Part shown: piece by piece, positions 1 to 11,699 of the stretch
Layout: each line of letters begins with the position of its first letter
Position numbering within the stretch: position 1 is the first letter of the stretch
DNA from: Caenorhabditis remanei
Lineage: Eukaryota; Nematoda; Chromadorea; Rhabditida; Rhabditidae
Length of the DNA: 64,000 nucleotides
Reading direction: 5' to 3'
Assembly: GCF_010183535.1 (NCBI RefSeq)
Contig: NC_071332.1
Span: 1,736,001-1,800,000 of the forward strand
Translations under genes and position numbers: made by a program
The notes under the pieces: generated by a model
Database searches by the model: none
Seen by the model: the letters and a program-made list of their open reading frames with translations, nothing else
Told to the model about the DNA's origin: nothing

Positions 1-68
1 TCGTCGCTGCGATGGACATAAGAGTGTACCAGAAGTGGAATTAAAAAAATGAGTACTAACTTGAACAT
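1..68 (-). CDS. Partial DUF19-like secreted protein, first exon cut by window edge
   Basis: Reading leftward from the ATG at 66-68 gives a hydrophobic signal peptide (MFKLVLIFLIPLLVHS) followed by a short stretch resembling the start of the mature protein in the two genes to the right (RSDD here, RSDG in the gene at 4753). The upstream flank also matches theirs, including the TATA-like box. It is therefore the first exon of a further array member. The rest lies outside the window, so completeness is unknown. Family assignment follows from its neighbours. Confidence 0.6.
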   Translation of the reverse strand, partial: MFKLVLIFLIPLLVHSYVHRSD

Positions 69-103
69 TTCAAACAATAGTTTGTTCGACCTCCATGCGT
101 GCG

Positions 104-113
104 ATATTTATAC
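104..113 (-). promoter_or_regulatory. TATA-like box of the edge DUF19-like gene
   Basis: GTATAAATAT on the minus strand lies about 36 bases upstream of the ATG. The same box in the same sequence context recurs at 1755-1764 and 4789-4798, upstream of the other array members. Conservation extends about 200 bases further upstream in all three copies, to a block around GGTGACAGTCATCGAGAATG, so the whole promoter was duplicated with the genes. Confidence 0.5.
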
Positions 114-509
114 AAAAATTCACAAATCAGTTCAAAAGATCAATGAAAGACCTGCAAAATGTGAATAACCGCAACATTTAATCTCTTTCACTTTAATCAC
201 ATAATTTTCACAAATCTGTGACATAATAGTAGATCAACCAAACTAAATACTTGATGAGAACGGTGACAGTCATCGAGAATGATTGTTTGCCGGGGTCAAG
301 ATTTTTTGCTTGTTGTCTTGAAATTTCAAAGATTCTGAAAGCACCTGCAAATGTGTTTAAAAAAAGATTTATTTCATAGTTGTTTATATTTTTAAATAAA
401 GCTCCCTTGAGCTTTATATGAGAGTTTTAAAATTATTTTTCACATCGTCCGTTTCCGCAATACTCTGTTCATTCATACAATGAATCATATAACAATATTA
501 TTCATTCAC

Positions 510-1719
510 TCAGAAATTTATCAATTTATTTTTCACAGTGAAAACGAATTTGTGTCTCTGGTTATTCTTAAACATTGAAAATGAAACGCCCGGAACATTC
601 GATCTCTTGCTTGGTGGCATGGTAACTGTCAGATCTTCGAAATCAGCCAATATTTCATCTTGACAATATTTTCTGATCAAAGACAATACACACTTCTTTG
701 TGTCTCCGCCATTCATACATTCCATTGCTCCATCGAAAAAGTCAATCCAGCCGAACGAGCTAAGACACCGGTATTCCAATAGTCTTGGGCGACGTTTGAA
801 AATATCGGTCATAACTGCAACGAATGGTTGCACATTCTTGTACATGTTGTAATAATGGTCATCATTTTGAACAGGGAGGTATCTTTGTGTGCATTTCTGA
901 AAATTGATCTTTTTAGACGTACATATGAATCAGTTACCTGAGCGGATTGACCAATCTCAACAACTTTTTGAACATCAGCATTTTTCTGATTGACAGAGGT
1001 TATCATAATACCTAATGATTTCTGTACAAAATCGTCTTGCAATGCATCACAATGCATTCTGTAGAATTTTTCACTGGGATGATCCCATTGATCATTATCC
1101 GAAGTAGGGTTTTTTGTGTACAGTTCAATCAAATCATCGTAGTTATTTTGTAGAAAATTGAAATCATCGGTTTTGCAGACACCCTGGCCAATGTTCAAAA
1201 CACATTGTTTCTCCTTCTTGAAAATTGTATCAGCAGTGAATAAGTTTTCCTGAAACGTCGAGAAATAAAAACAGTGGAACATCCTTTTCACTAACAAAAC
1301 TGAAACCTGTTGTGCAGTTGTGATCATTTGAATAAATCTTCATCACAATTTTATAAAGGCATGAATCGACATTATACCAGTGTTTGCCGACAGTATCGCA
1401 AGATGTTTCAAAAATTTCCCTCTGCGATTTCCCTTTAAAGCACTCGATCCCAGACGCACATTCCTTGAATACATTTAATTTAATTGGTTTAGAATCATGG
1501 TCTTACCATCACTTTATGACATTGCTCCGTATAACTGTTGAATAAATCTGTTAGCGGAGGGTTGTAGTAAGGAATAGTTTTCAGCGTTTCATTTTTTTGC
1601 TTCATTTCTTCTTGACAAGCATTATTAGTTTCCGAAAGACAAATTGGAGGAGAGCCGTTTCGATCAATAAAAGACTTCACCAGAAGTGGAATCAAACATA
1701 TGATTACTAACTTGAACAT
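510..1719 (-). CDS. Secreted Cys-rich protein, DUF19/T20D4.11-like, single unit
   Basis: Four exons: 1507-1719, 1296-1463, 1250-side exon 938-1249, and 510-896, joined by introns of 41-46 bases with GT-AG ends and consistent frame. The product is about 359 residues. A signal peptide (about residues 1-16) is followed by many spaced cysteines, an ECFKGKSQREIF segment, and a W-D-H-P-S-E-K-F segment. No membrane anchor is visible, so it is probably secreted. I assign it to the nematode DUF19 (T20D4.11-like) family from cysteine spacing and the CFKGKS-type motif. The biochemical function of that family is unknown. A neighbouring paralogue is fused. Another diverged extracellular Cys-rich family remains possible. 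Confidence 0.6.
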
Positions 1720-1754
1720 TTCAAACAGTCATTTCTTCGACCTCCATGCATGCG

Positions 1755-1764
1755 ATATTTATAC
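1755..1764 (-). promoter_or_regulatory. TATA-like box, single-unit DUF19-like gene
   Basis: GTATAAATAT on the minus strand, about 36 bases upstream of the ATG at 1719. It lies in a flank (about 1724-1950) closely similar to 69-310 and 4758-4985. Confidence 0.5.
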
Positions 1765-2493
1765 AAAAATTCACAAATCTGTTCAAAAGATCAGTGAAAA
1801 CCTGCAACATGTAAATATCCGCAACATTTAATCTCCTCTCATTCTAATTCCATGATTTTCACAAATCTATGAAATCATAGTAGATCAACAAAACTAAATA
1901 GTCGTTTGACACGGTGACAGTCATCGAGAATGATTGTTTGCCTCGGTCAAATTTCGTTTTCAATCCAGCTTAGCGCCCACCCAATCTGCTTGAACGTGCA
2001 GAATATTCAGAATATTTTAGATGAGATCACTTTGACTCATTCCGAAAAGAACAGTAATAGTTCATGACTATTTTCTAGTACCGGGGAGTGAACGCGAATT
2101 AACACTTTCTCACGAAATGTCCCAATGAATGACTAACTTTCTCCGCTCGTTTCGCAGCCTTAAGTATGTTTTGTCTAATTGCTTCTTTATTTCATGACTC
2201 ATTAACCTCCCGGAAGTAAAAAAAAAAGAACGTAATAAATATAATAGTCAAAATAAGTCGGCAGAAATGCAACACACATTAAAATTAGGTTCTATGCGAA
2301 GAAATGTTCCGAATGCAACTTATTTCTCATCATTCGTTTCGGTCCGGTTCGCAAGTATGATATTATTCATTGAACTAGTCAATAAAGTGAGAATTCTAGC
2401 GTTTGCCTCCCTGGTTAGTGCTTTCTTGTACAATACTCTGTTCATTCATGCAAAGAATTATATAACAGTATTATTCATTCATTCATAACTTTA

Positions 2494-4753
2494 TTAATTA
2501 TTGTTCACAGTGAAAACAAATTTGCGTCTCTGGTTATTCTTAGACATTGAAAATGAAAAGTCGGGAAAATTCGATTCATTGTGTGGTGTCATAGGAACTG
2601 TGGGATTTTTCAAATGTGCCAACACTTCGTTTGGACAACGTAAGTGGAGAAAAGCCAATATACATTTCTTTGCGTCTCCGACATCCATACAATCCATTAC
2701 TCCACGGAAAACCTCCAAACGGTAAAAGTCAAGAAACACGCATTCCAACAGTCTGGGACGATGTTTGAAAATATTGGTCAAAACTGCAACGAATGCTTGA
2801 ATATTCCTGACTAACTGACTGTAATAATTGTCAAAGCGAACAACAAGAGACTTTTGTAGGCATTTCTGGAACTTAATATCTTTAGATCTTTAGAAGTTAT
2901 CATGAATCAGTTACGTGAGCCATTTGAGCAGTCTCTAAAACTTTTTGAACATCGGAATTTTCCTGGTTTATAGATAGTGTCGTAATGTTATACAATTTGT
3001 GTACAAAATCACTTCCCAAAACATCACAATGCATTCTGTAGAATTTTTCACTGGGATGATCCCATCCATCCTCATCCGAAGTAGGCTTGTTTGTATATAG
3101 TTCAATCAATTCATCGTAGTTATTTAGTAGAAAATTAAAATCATCGGTTTTGCAGATATCCTGGCCAATGTTTAAAATACATTGTTTCTCCTTCTTGAAA
3201 ATCGTATCAGCAGTGAAAAAGTTTTCCTGAAACGACGAGAAATAAAAACAAGAGAACATCTCTTTCACTAACAAAACTAAAACCTGCTGTGCAGTTGTGA
3301 TCATTTGAATAAATCTTCTCCAAAATGTGATATATGCAAAAATCGAATGAATACCACCCTGAGCGGACATTATCGCAAGACGTTTCAAAAATTTCCCTCT
3401 GCGATTTTCCTTTGAAGCACTCGAGTCCAGAGGCGCATTCCTTGAATAAATTTAATTTAATTAGTTCAAAATCATGGTCTTACCATCACATTACGACATT
3501 GATCCGTATAAATATTGAATAATTCTGTTAGCGGATGGTGTATGTGATAAATTCTTTCCAGAGTTTCATTTTTCTTCTTCATTTCTTCTTGACAAGCATT
3601 ATTAGTTTCCGAACGACAAATTGGAGATTCATTGCGTGGTGTCAAAGTAACTGTCTGATTTTTGAAGTCTGTCATCATTTCCTTTTGACAATGTAATGTG
3701 ATGAAAGACCATACACATTTCTTTGCATCTCCGACATCCATACATTCACACACTTCATAATAAACCGTAAACCAACTGACCGAAGAAAGACACGGGTATT
3801 CTAAGAGTCTGGGACGATGTTTGAAAATATTGGACATAACGGCAACGAATGCATGCATATTCTTGAATATTTTGTAATATTTGTCATTTCCATGAATAAT
3901 CAAAGATTTTTGTATGCATTTCTGAAACTTGATATTTTTTAGAAATTTATATGAATCAGTTACCTGAGCGGATTGACCAATCACTGAAACTTTTTGAACA
4001 TCAGCATTTTCCTGGTTGACGGATAATATACTAATATTTTTTGATTTCTGTTCAAAATCGGTTCGCAAAACATCACAATGCAGCATGTAGAATTTTTCAC
4101 TGGGATGATCCCATAGATCAATATCCGAAGTAGGCCTGTTTGTGTATAGTTCAATCAATTCATCGTAGTTATTTTGTAAATAGTTAAAAAACTCGGTTTT
4201 GCAGACACCCAGACCAATGTTCAAAACACATTGTTTCTCCTTTTTGAAAATTGTATCAGCAGTGAATAAGTTTTCCTGAAACGACGAATAAATGGAAAAC
4301 AATGTAACATCTCCTTCACTAACAAAGCTAAACCCTGCTGTGCAGTTGTGATCATTTGAATAAATCTTTAATAAAATTCGAAAGAAGCATGAATCGAAAT
4401 AATACCATCTTGAACCGACCATATCGCAAGACGTTTCAAAAATTTCCCTCTGTGATTTCCCTTGGAAGCACTCGAGCCCAGAAGCGCATTCCTTGAATTA
4501 AATTAAATTGATTCGTTTAGAATCATGGTCTTACCATCACATTACGGCATTGCTCCGTATAATTTTTGAGCGAATCTGTTAGCGGAGGGTAGTAGGTGTT
4601 AGTAATTTCTATCAGAGTTTCATTTTTCTGCTTCAGTTCTTCTTGACAAGCATTGTTAGTTTCCGAGAGACAAACTGGAGGAGTGCCGTCGCTGCGAACA
4701 ATCGAAGACTTCACCAGAACTGGACTTAAAAGAATGAGAACTAACTTGATCAT
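2494..4753 (-). CDS. Fused tandem DUF19-like secreted protein, two units in one gene
   Basis: Seven exons in consistent frame: 4535-4753, 4324-4491, 3964-4275, 3484-3921, 3273-3440, 2915-3226, 2494-2865. The product is about 662 residues. Exons 1-3 mirror the single-unit gene at 510-1719. Exon 4 starts as that gene's last exon, but near 3626-3630 it runs in frame into the first exon of a second unit (SPICRSETNNACQEEM). It has lost the first unit's C-terminus, the spacer, the promoter and the second signal peptide. The donor after KVM/NVM is kept, so the second unit should splice normally. Start: the ATG at 4751-4753. One signal peptide then precedes two DUF19-like domains. If unspliced intermediates or assembly collapse were involved, this could instead be two genes. 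Confidence 0.6.
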
Positions 4754-4788
4754 TTCAAACAATAGTTAGTTCGACCTCCGTGCGTGCG

Positions 4789-4798
4789 ATATTTATAC
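4789..4798 (-). promoter_or_regulatory. TATA-like box of the fused DUF19-like gene
   Basis: GTATAAATAT on the minus strand, about 36 bases upstream of the ATG at 4753, in the conserved array promoter context. No equivalent lies before the second unit near 3630. Confidence 0.5.
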
Positions 4799-5157
4799 AA
4801 AAAATTTACAGATTTGTTCAAAAGATCAATGAGAGACCTGCAACTTGTAAATAACCGCAACATTTAATCTCTTCTCATTCTAATCTCCCGATTTTCGCAT
4901 ATCTATGAAATAATAGTGAATCAACCAAACTAAATAGTCGTTTGACACGGTGACAGTCATCGAGAATAATTGTTTGCCTTGGGAAGAAAAGTATTTCAAA
5001 AAAAAGATTTATTTCATAGTTAGCTTTACTTTCAAATAAAACTCCCGTATGTTAAAAAAAAAACATAATAAATATACCAGTCAAATTCAAATCGGCAAAA
5101 ATGCAACACACAATAAAATTAAGTGAGATCAATGGGCTTCGATACGAAGCAAACTTC

Positions 5158-8100
5158 TCAACCCTCATGTTCAGTAGCCTTCGTTTTCTGCATCATTTTT
5201 CTCATCGTATTCCGGAAGTTCTTATTAAGACACATGTAGATCAAAGGGTTGAAGCAGGAGTGGGCGTAACCTGGAAAAGGAAAACATGTATTGGAGGTGG
5301 GGGGTCTTATTAAAAAACAAACCTAGCCATGAGGTGTAGACGAACAATGTGAGATGCAATGGGGTGTTGATGTTAACATGGAATCCCATTAGCACACCGC
5401 GGAAGATGGAAATGCAGAAGTAGGGAATCCAGCAGATCAGGAAGGCGACTGGAATTTTAGATTATTTTTTGTTTTTTTATTGAGACACAGTTTTCAGGAC
5501 TCACTTAGAATAGCAGCGACCACCCTAGTAGCCCTTGACTCCCTACGAATCGCCATGGATTCCCGTCGCTTTCTTCTGATGGCTCTTGTCACCTGGGTGG
5601 CAATCCTCCGTAACTTCCCCCGACTTATGGTTGACATCTTCTTCTGTGGAGAGCCTGTACGATCCACCGTAATATCCACACTAGCCTTGCCACCTCGCAC
5701 TTGCTGCCTATCGAATACAGCAGCGCGGATTGTGGACCACGCAGAGGATCTTCTGGAGTCACACTCGAACGTGGACTCGGTCCCATCTGTCAAACTGCTC
5801 CCGTAGCTATTCATTGAAATCCTACGGTAGGTGTCACTGGACCCGCTGGCAGAGGTGTAGGAAGAGTGGCTGGAGTTACTGGGTACACTGCAAGGGGATG
5901 GGCAATCGAAGAGTCTTGGCACTTGAAGAAGTGAAGTACAGTTGGTGGGAGCCTCTTTGGTGTTAGGTGTCGCTGGTGGCGTGTTCACCGACATCATCGC
6001 AGGGACCATAAGGAATGTTGGCGCAGGAATTGATGGCGAGTACCGCGGCTCCTTTTGTTGTTGAGATTTCTTTGTGTAGTGATGAGTAGGTGGTCCTAGC
6101 AATGGTTTCTGGCTTGCTTCAGTGGACACCGAGTCCTCATGAGAATCGGTTTTGGAGAGCGATGTGGAGGTCTTGGGGAGCATCGCTATCACAGTTTCAG
6201 CGATGCTAGAGCCACTGGATAACTTGTGCATGATGGCGGATCCCTCGGTGTCCTTCTCCTCGGATTCTTCACCGGGTGGTGGGGTAGTTGGCTCGTTGAC
6301 AGTGGTGAGCGATGGGAAGTGGTACGCTGTAACTGAAGGGGATTGTGTGCGGGTTTCGAGTGTAGTCCTAAGTTTTCCGTGGGAGCAAAAACTATGTGAT
6401 ATAAGATTTAGGAAAGCTGAAAACTCGCTGATTTCAAAAATGCATTGAAATTTTGTCATTGCTGCTGAGTTCCGCTAAGAATCTTCATTTTCAGTAATTT
6501 TCAATGGAAACGCTTCAAATGCGCGCCAGTACAAGTAAAATGTAATCTGGCGCATAGCCAAACGGACTCTGGTGAACGCTTTTTTTAATTTTCGGTTTTA
6601 ATGAATAAAAATACTAAAGCTTAGGTTACATCCACCAATTTTAATAGAAAATTGCAATTTTTCATTTTTAGTCGTTTTTTCTACTATTTCAGCTAAAAAG
6701 TCGCCATTTTCAGCAATTTTTTCGGGTTTTTTGGCTCAAATTGCTCATTTTGCTCCTGCAATTTGTCATGTCTATTGAAATTTCCTCTCACTTCCACAAT
6801 ACCCTGTGAGAGAAATAGTTTTGAAGTGTTAAAAATTGAAAAAAAAAATCGGAGCCGTGATATTCTTACTCAGAACCAACTCCGATCATTTGATCCTGTT
6901 TTTTTCAAAAGCCATGTATCAACGTTGAAAACTTATAAAATATTTAAAATCGGAATGTTTTCAGGTTTTTAAATATATCTGACACCCTACCCTTACTCCA
7001 TGGTATACTGTAAGGAAGGGCTCCGAGTGACCGTGAAGTTATGGGACGTGACCGATATCATTAGAAAGCTGAAAAAACACTGATTTTAAATATATATTCA
7101 GTTGTTGCCCTCGAGGACTGGTATTCGAGAAAAATGAGGTCAAGGTTTCGATCACTGACAAGTCATTACTTTACCGAAGTGTGAAAAATGCATGGTTTAG
7201 GTGGTGGTGAACTTTGACCCTTCCCCATGCCACACCGCCTCACTATCGCATAGACCACGCTGCCGATATTTTTCTCGAATACCAGGCCTCGAGAGAAAAA
7301 AACTGAATATATATATGGAATCAGCGTGATTTCAGCTTTCTAATGACATAGGTCACGTCTTGTAACTTTTCGGTCACTCGGGGACCTTCTCCCTAATCCG
7401 TTTGCTCTTCCGCGAGGACTACACTAGACACGGAAATAAACTCCACGAAAACTCCCACATTCATTAAGATCCCATTCACTAGCTGAATTGAATACAAATT
7501 CTGACTCACTATCATGTATCGTAGATCTCCTTCTCCCCGCGCGCACTTCTTGATAAGCCTTTTGAAACGCTTGCATAATAGGCACACCGTTCGGATTCTC
7601 GGAGGTGCTCGACCTTCGGCGCTCGTAGATCACACGCTGCAACATATTTGTAAACCAAGGGATTCTTGATTCTGACTGGAATACCTTCCGCTCATCGCTC
7701 AACTTCCGGACCTCTTCCTCACTTTGCTTTCTCCTTCCCGCCTCACACCCTAACAGCTCCTCTTCCCTCATTAAATTATGATGATGTTCATCTTTCATCT
7801 GATCCATCGACGCCATATTCACCGAGACATCCATCGATGGTGGGTCTGGAACTATTGAGACCCGCTTCTTGGCTGCCAGGAGCCGGTCGTGAGCCAGAGT
7901 CTCTGCACAGATTGTGGGAGATCGCCATCTGGAAGTGAAACGTGAGAAATTTGAAATTAAATTCACAATTTTAATTTTGATCCCCAATTTTGGTGCCCTA
8001 ATGTCATTTATGTCAGTTTCTATGTGTGTATGTGCTTTGAGTCGAAAATTGCGAATTTGTGGTGGTTCATCTAGCAGCGAGGGCAGTATTGCTGAATAAA

Positions 8101-10823
8101 TAAGCAAGAATGAGAAAGAGAAATTTAATTAAAAGTTGAAGTTGCAATTTTTCTCTTTTGCTGCTAGTCTAGATGGCATTTAGAGCCTCATTCTTATTTG
8201 TGTCGTGGAAAAATGGAAAACCACCTGCGAATTTTGAATAGATAGGAATTTATAGAAATTCTTGGAATGCGGTTTTTGATTTCTGACAGATGAAGGGTAT
8301 TTCAAAGATCTAAATTAGCACAGATTTGAAAAAAACTGGTTGAAAAGAAAGTTCACTGAGTAGCGACTCAGGAATGATTGGAGCAAATCATGGAGCATAT
8401 GACTAAAATGCTGAAATTATAAGGATTCTGATTCTGGTCTCAAATTTTTCGAGCTACGTTTTTAACCTGAGCTACACAACTCTTATTCAGAGTCTTGAAT
8501 CTTCACACTAAAAGTTCTGTAACTCCACACGTTTTTGATCTAGACAAAATTTGAAAACAGATTCAGAATCCTTACAAATTCTGCTTTTTAGCCATGTAAT
8601 GAGAAATTCATGTTTAACAGGTATTGGCATCGACTATGAAAAAAACTGGAGTAAAGATAGTTTAAAAAAAAGTATTTCATTTTTTTGAAAAGCTGTTTTC
8701 ACGAGGATTCTGAATCTGCATTCAAAAATTTTCTAAGAGTAAAACGAACCGAGATACACGTAAATTGTTTTGAATTTGTTTTGAATTTGCTCCAACCATT
8801 CTTGAGTCGCTACTCAGTGAACTTTCTATTCAATCAGTTTTTGTCAAGTCTGTGCTATTATATTTAGATCGATAAAATAGAAACGCGGATTTTAAATCTA
8901 TTAACTTTTGCAGTAGGGCGCAATTGCATGGATTCCGATTCCTTCAATTTTCAAAATTTCAGTGTGCTACCGTACCCATTCCCAATTTTTTCTCTCCTAT
9001 TCCATATTCAATTCATCCTTGTTCTCCTCAACACGTGATCAAGTGCGAGAAAAGATATAACAGGCGATAAATTTCCCCAAGGGCCTCCTTTTCATCTATC
9101 CACTCAACTCAACTCTATGGCGAACCGATTCAATTTGTTCTTGATTGGTTTTTTTCTCCTTCTCCTCCTTCCCTTTTCTTTTCTTCCACCAAATAAGAGA
9201 AAGCTCATAAAATTGGGAGAGAGTTTAGGCAGCCTGCTTCCTAAGCACCAATCCAATCAACTCACCTCTGTTGAGGCTTCGCCACAATATGGATGTCCGG
9301 CTGGCTCGGAGATCGCTCCTTGCTTCCGCCGCTCTGTCTTCTCGTGGGACTGCCAGACTGCGATCCTGTTTGTGACATCCGTGAGCCGCGACGTGATCGC
9401 ACTTCCTCGATGATGACACGTGGCAACGAGTGACGACGTTCGCGGTCTCCGCCTCGATGCGTCAACTGGCCGAACATGTAGAGCTGATGGTTGCGTAGCT
9501 TCTTGAAGATTTTCATATAGAGGTAGACGACGATAGCGCCAGGAAGGAAAAATGATAAGAATGAGGATAACACAATGTATTGAGGGTTGGAGATCCAGCA
9601 AATACCATCGAAAGAATCCCGTTGCTCCATGAACAAAGTGGAGCTCACTGCGAGAGCCATCAGCCAGATCATCACTACATATGGCACGGTAGAAGTTGAC
9701 ACTGAATGTCGCTGATACTCTGTTGGGAACATAATCGCAAAATATCTGTCCAGACTAATCGCCACCAGATGTACTATGCTTGCTGTAGTGGAGAAGACTC
9801 CTGAAACCAGGTGAAATTGACACCAGGTGTAACCCAACGTCCAATGATCGTTGTGCATTTTGTAGTAGAGAGAAAGGGGCATCACGATCAACCCGACCAG
9901 AAGATCAGACACTGCTAGCGAGGCGATAAACTTGTTAGTGGTGACGGACCGAAGTTTGCGGTCTACGGCCACCGCGAATATGACCATTGTGTTGCCGAAG
10001 ACTACCAGGATGATAAGGAGTAGGAGGAAGGCGTGGAACGCGTTGTATTGGAAGGATGTTGTAGGGTCATCCTGGAAGTTTTTTTAGTTTTAAGCAAACT
10101 TTTTAAGGTTTTTAATGTTTTTAAAGGTTTTTAAGGTTATTTTAGGCTTCACTTTTTTTGAGAGGAATCACAATCTACAGATTGTGAAAAATTTCATAAG
10201 TATGCCAAAACGGGCCGACACGGGCCGGCCCGTAACTTGCTTAAAACGCAATATTATGAGCTGAAAAGTATACCAAAATGTAGATCTCGACGAGTTCTAT
10301 ATTTGTGGCCTACAACAGGCCTGATACCGTATCTTTAATGCGGCGCGAGCCGGTCTGGAATGGATTTTTTGGCTACTTTTGCGTTTTTTGAGATTTTTTT
10401 GGCGTTTTTTGGCGTTTTTGGCGTTTTTTGGTCCCTTTTTTGGCCCGCGACACGTGTACAATCCGCCATCCGACCGGTTTGTACCGCGGCCTAAAAACAA
10501 ATGCCAAAAAAGCAAAAAACGCCCAAAAAACACAAAAAACGGCAAAAATCGCAAAAATTTCTAAAAACGTCATTATAGCCCGGTCCATGGCACATTACCG
10601 AACCACCAACCAACCCATAGTATGTCACAGACATAGAACTCGTCGAGATCTACATTTTGGTATATTTTTCAGATCATAATGTAGCGTTTCAAGCGAGATA
10701 CGCGCCGTATAATTCAAAAATTTCAAAAATTTTTAAAAATACCTGCAGGATTTGTTGAGTATCGTTAGAAAACATGTTTTGACACACACAATTTATGTTT
10801 TTGGCATTGTTGCAGATGTAGAG
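5158..10823 (-). CDS. Aminergic-type rhodopsin-family GPCR with giant third loop
   Basis: Exons: 10743-10823 (probable extracellular N-terminus), 9266-10071 (TM1-TM5), about 7440-7928 and 5505-6416 (third loop, then start of TM6), 5323-5448 (TM6 to TM7), 5158-5270 (end of TM7 and tail). Landmarks: GN in TM1, SLAVSDLLVG in TM2, DRYFAI after TM3, the TM4 Trp, an ECL2 Cys, Ser-Ser-x-x-Ser in TM5, CWIPYF in TM6, NPLIY in TM7. These fit biogenic-amine receptors. TM3, however, reads CQFHLVSGVF, with Gly where the amine-binding Asp (3.32) is expected. The third loop exceeds 450 residues and is rich in Ser, Arg and Pro. The 3' end of the exon at about 7440 is ambiguous and the initiating exon was not found. 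I considered C. elegans dop-5/dop-6-type receptors but cannot confirm orthology. Confidence 0.8.
6990..7395. repeat. Foldback repeat (family F) in GPCR intron
   Basis: Segments around 7000-7130 and 7268-7393 are inverted copies: CTCGAGTGACC-type ends, the ATTAGAAAGCTGAAA block, and the GAATATATAT/ATATATTC blocks pair across a short centre. A third partial copy of one arm lies at 60897-61000 in the aat-6 intron, so the unit is dispersed. No coding capacity. Confidence 0.65.
8310..8873. repeat. TIR (MITE-like) element (family G) in GPCR intron
   Basis: The left arm near 8313-8395 contains GTTCACTGAGTAGCGACTCA. The right arm near 8785-8868 contains the reverse complement, TGAGTCGCTACTCAGTGAAC. 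Flanking blocks (TAGCACAGA/TCTGTGCTA, ACTGGTTGAAA/ATTCAATCAGT) also pair. The element is about 560 bp with AT-rich internal sequence and no ORF, consistent with a non-autonomous DNA transposon. Confidence 0.65.
10205..10712. repeat. TIR element family B, copy 1
   Basis: The ends are inverted copies: CGTTTTAAGC-type outer ends, then ATACCAAAATGTAGATCTCG on the left and CGAGATCTACATTTTGGTAT on the right. The interior is a low-complexity palindrome of GGCGTTTTTTG and CAAAAAACGCC runs around a central CACGTG-containing stretch. Other copies are at 17105, 48650 and 52878. ORFs inside it are composition artefacts. Confidence 0.7.
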
Positions 10824-11699
10824 CTGAAAATTGGGAAAAAAGTTTGGCTGAAAACTCCCTGAGCAAAAGGGAAAACGTTATGGGGCGGAACCCCGTCGAC
10901 TAATTGAAAGTAAGTCGTGAGTGAGCAAGCAAGTTGAGACAAAACATTCAAAGAAAAAAACCCCCCATCACGTCATCTGATAAGGCTTGAGGTGTCAAGG
11001 AGCAGGACCAGTGGTCAGTCAACAAATAAATATTTTTTCGGCGGAGCCAGTGCAAAGGCTCAAGGGCTCTGGGCTTGGCGGAGCGGACAAGAAGTGGGTG
11101 TGAAGAAATGGGGGGTAGAGGGGGGAGTGTACATAGAAAGGATGGCTCTTAATTGAATGAGGGCAGGCAGAATGGGGGGGGGGGGATAGAGAAAAAGTTC
11201 ATGTTCTCGAGCTAGAGTAAATTCTCACGGTTTTTCTTTTTTTCCTTTTTTCCAGACCAAGTTCTATATACTGGCTGCCGCGCATGACCGCCGCTATGAA
11301 TGAATAGAAATGAGATGATGATACGAATTCTCTGCCCGCCCTATGGGGCGGTATGAGTAACTTAGCCTAGGGACGTAAAATGTTTTAATATTTGCTTTGC
11401 TGAAAAATCCTGAATCGAAAATAGAACGTTTGAATCTTGAATCATCATAGTAAAGTGTGTGGGTTCAAGGATCAGAGATGAGAGGAGATGGGTGGGTGGA
11501 GATAGGGGAGGTTAGGATAGGTTAAGACTTGACACTTTTCGGAATTTGAATGTTGTTTCTTGTGTGATAATCCCAGGAGGGGAAAGCCCTGAATGAATTT
11601 GGGATTAGTTTTGTTTTTAATTTTCTGATCTACACGCAATTTTTTGTAAGGTTTCTTAAAGTTTCCCCCTGGAAATATTTTGATTTTTTGAATTTTGAA

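Noticed and set aside
3472..4422. Single continuous 316-codon ORF in the DUF19 array
   Set aside because: It reads through a 48-base intron (4276-4323) that is clearly spliced in the paralogues. The spliced model is used, although the fusion it revealed is kept.
5494..6459. Separate 321-codon gene in the GPCR region
   Set aside because: The Ser-rich ORF is the third-loop exon of the receptor: its end joins in frame (phase 1) to the TM6 exon at 5448 giving VVAAILIAFLICWIPYF.
10297..10679. Lys/Phe-rich ORFs on both strands
   Set aside because: They fall in the low-complexity palindromic interior of a family B element.
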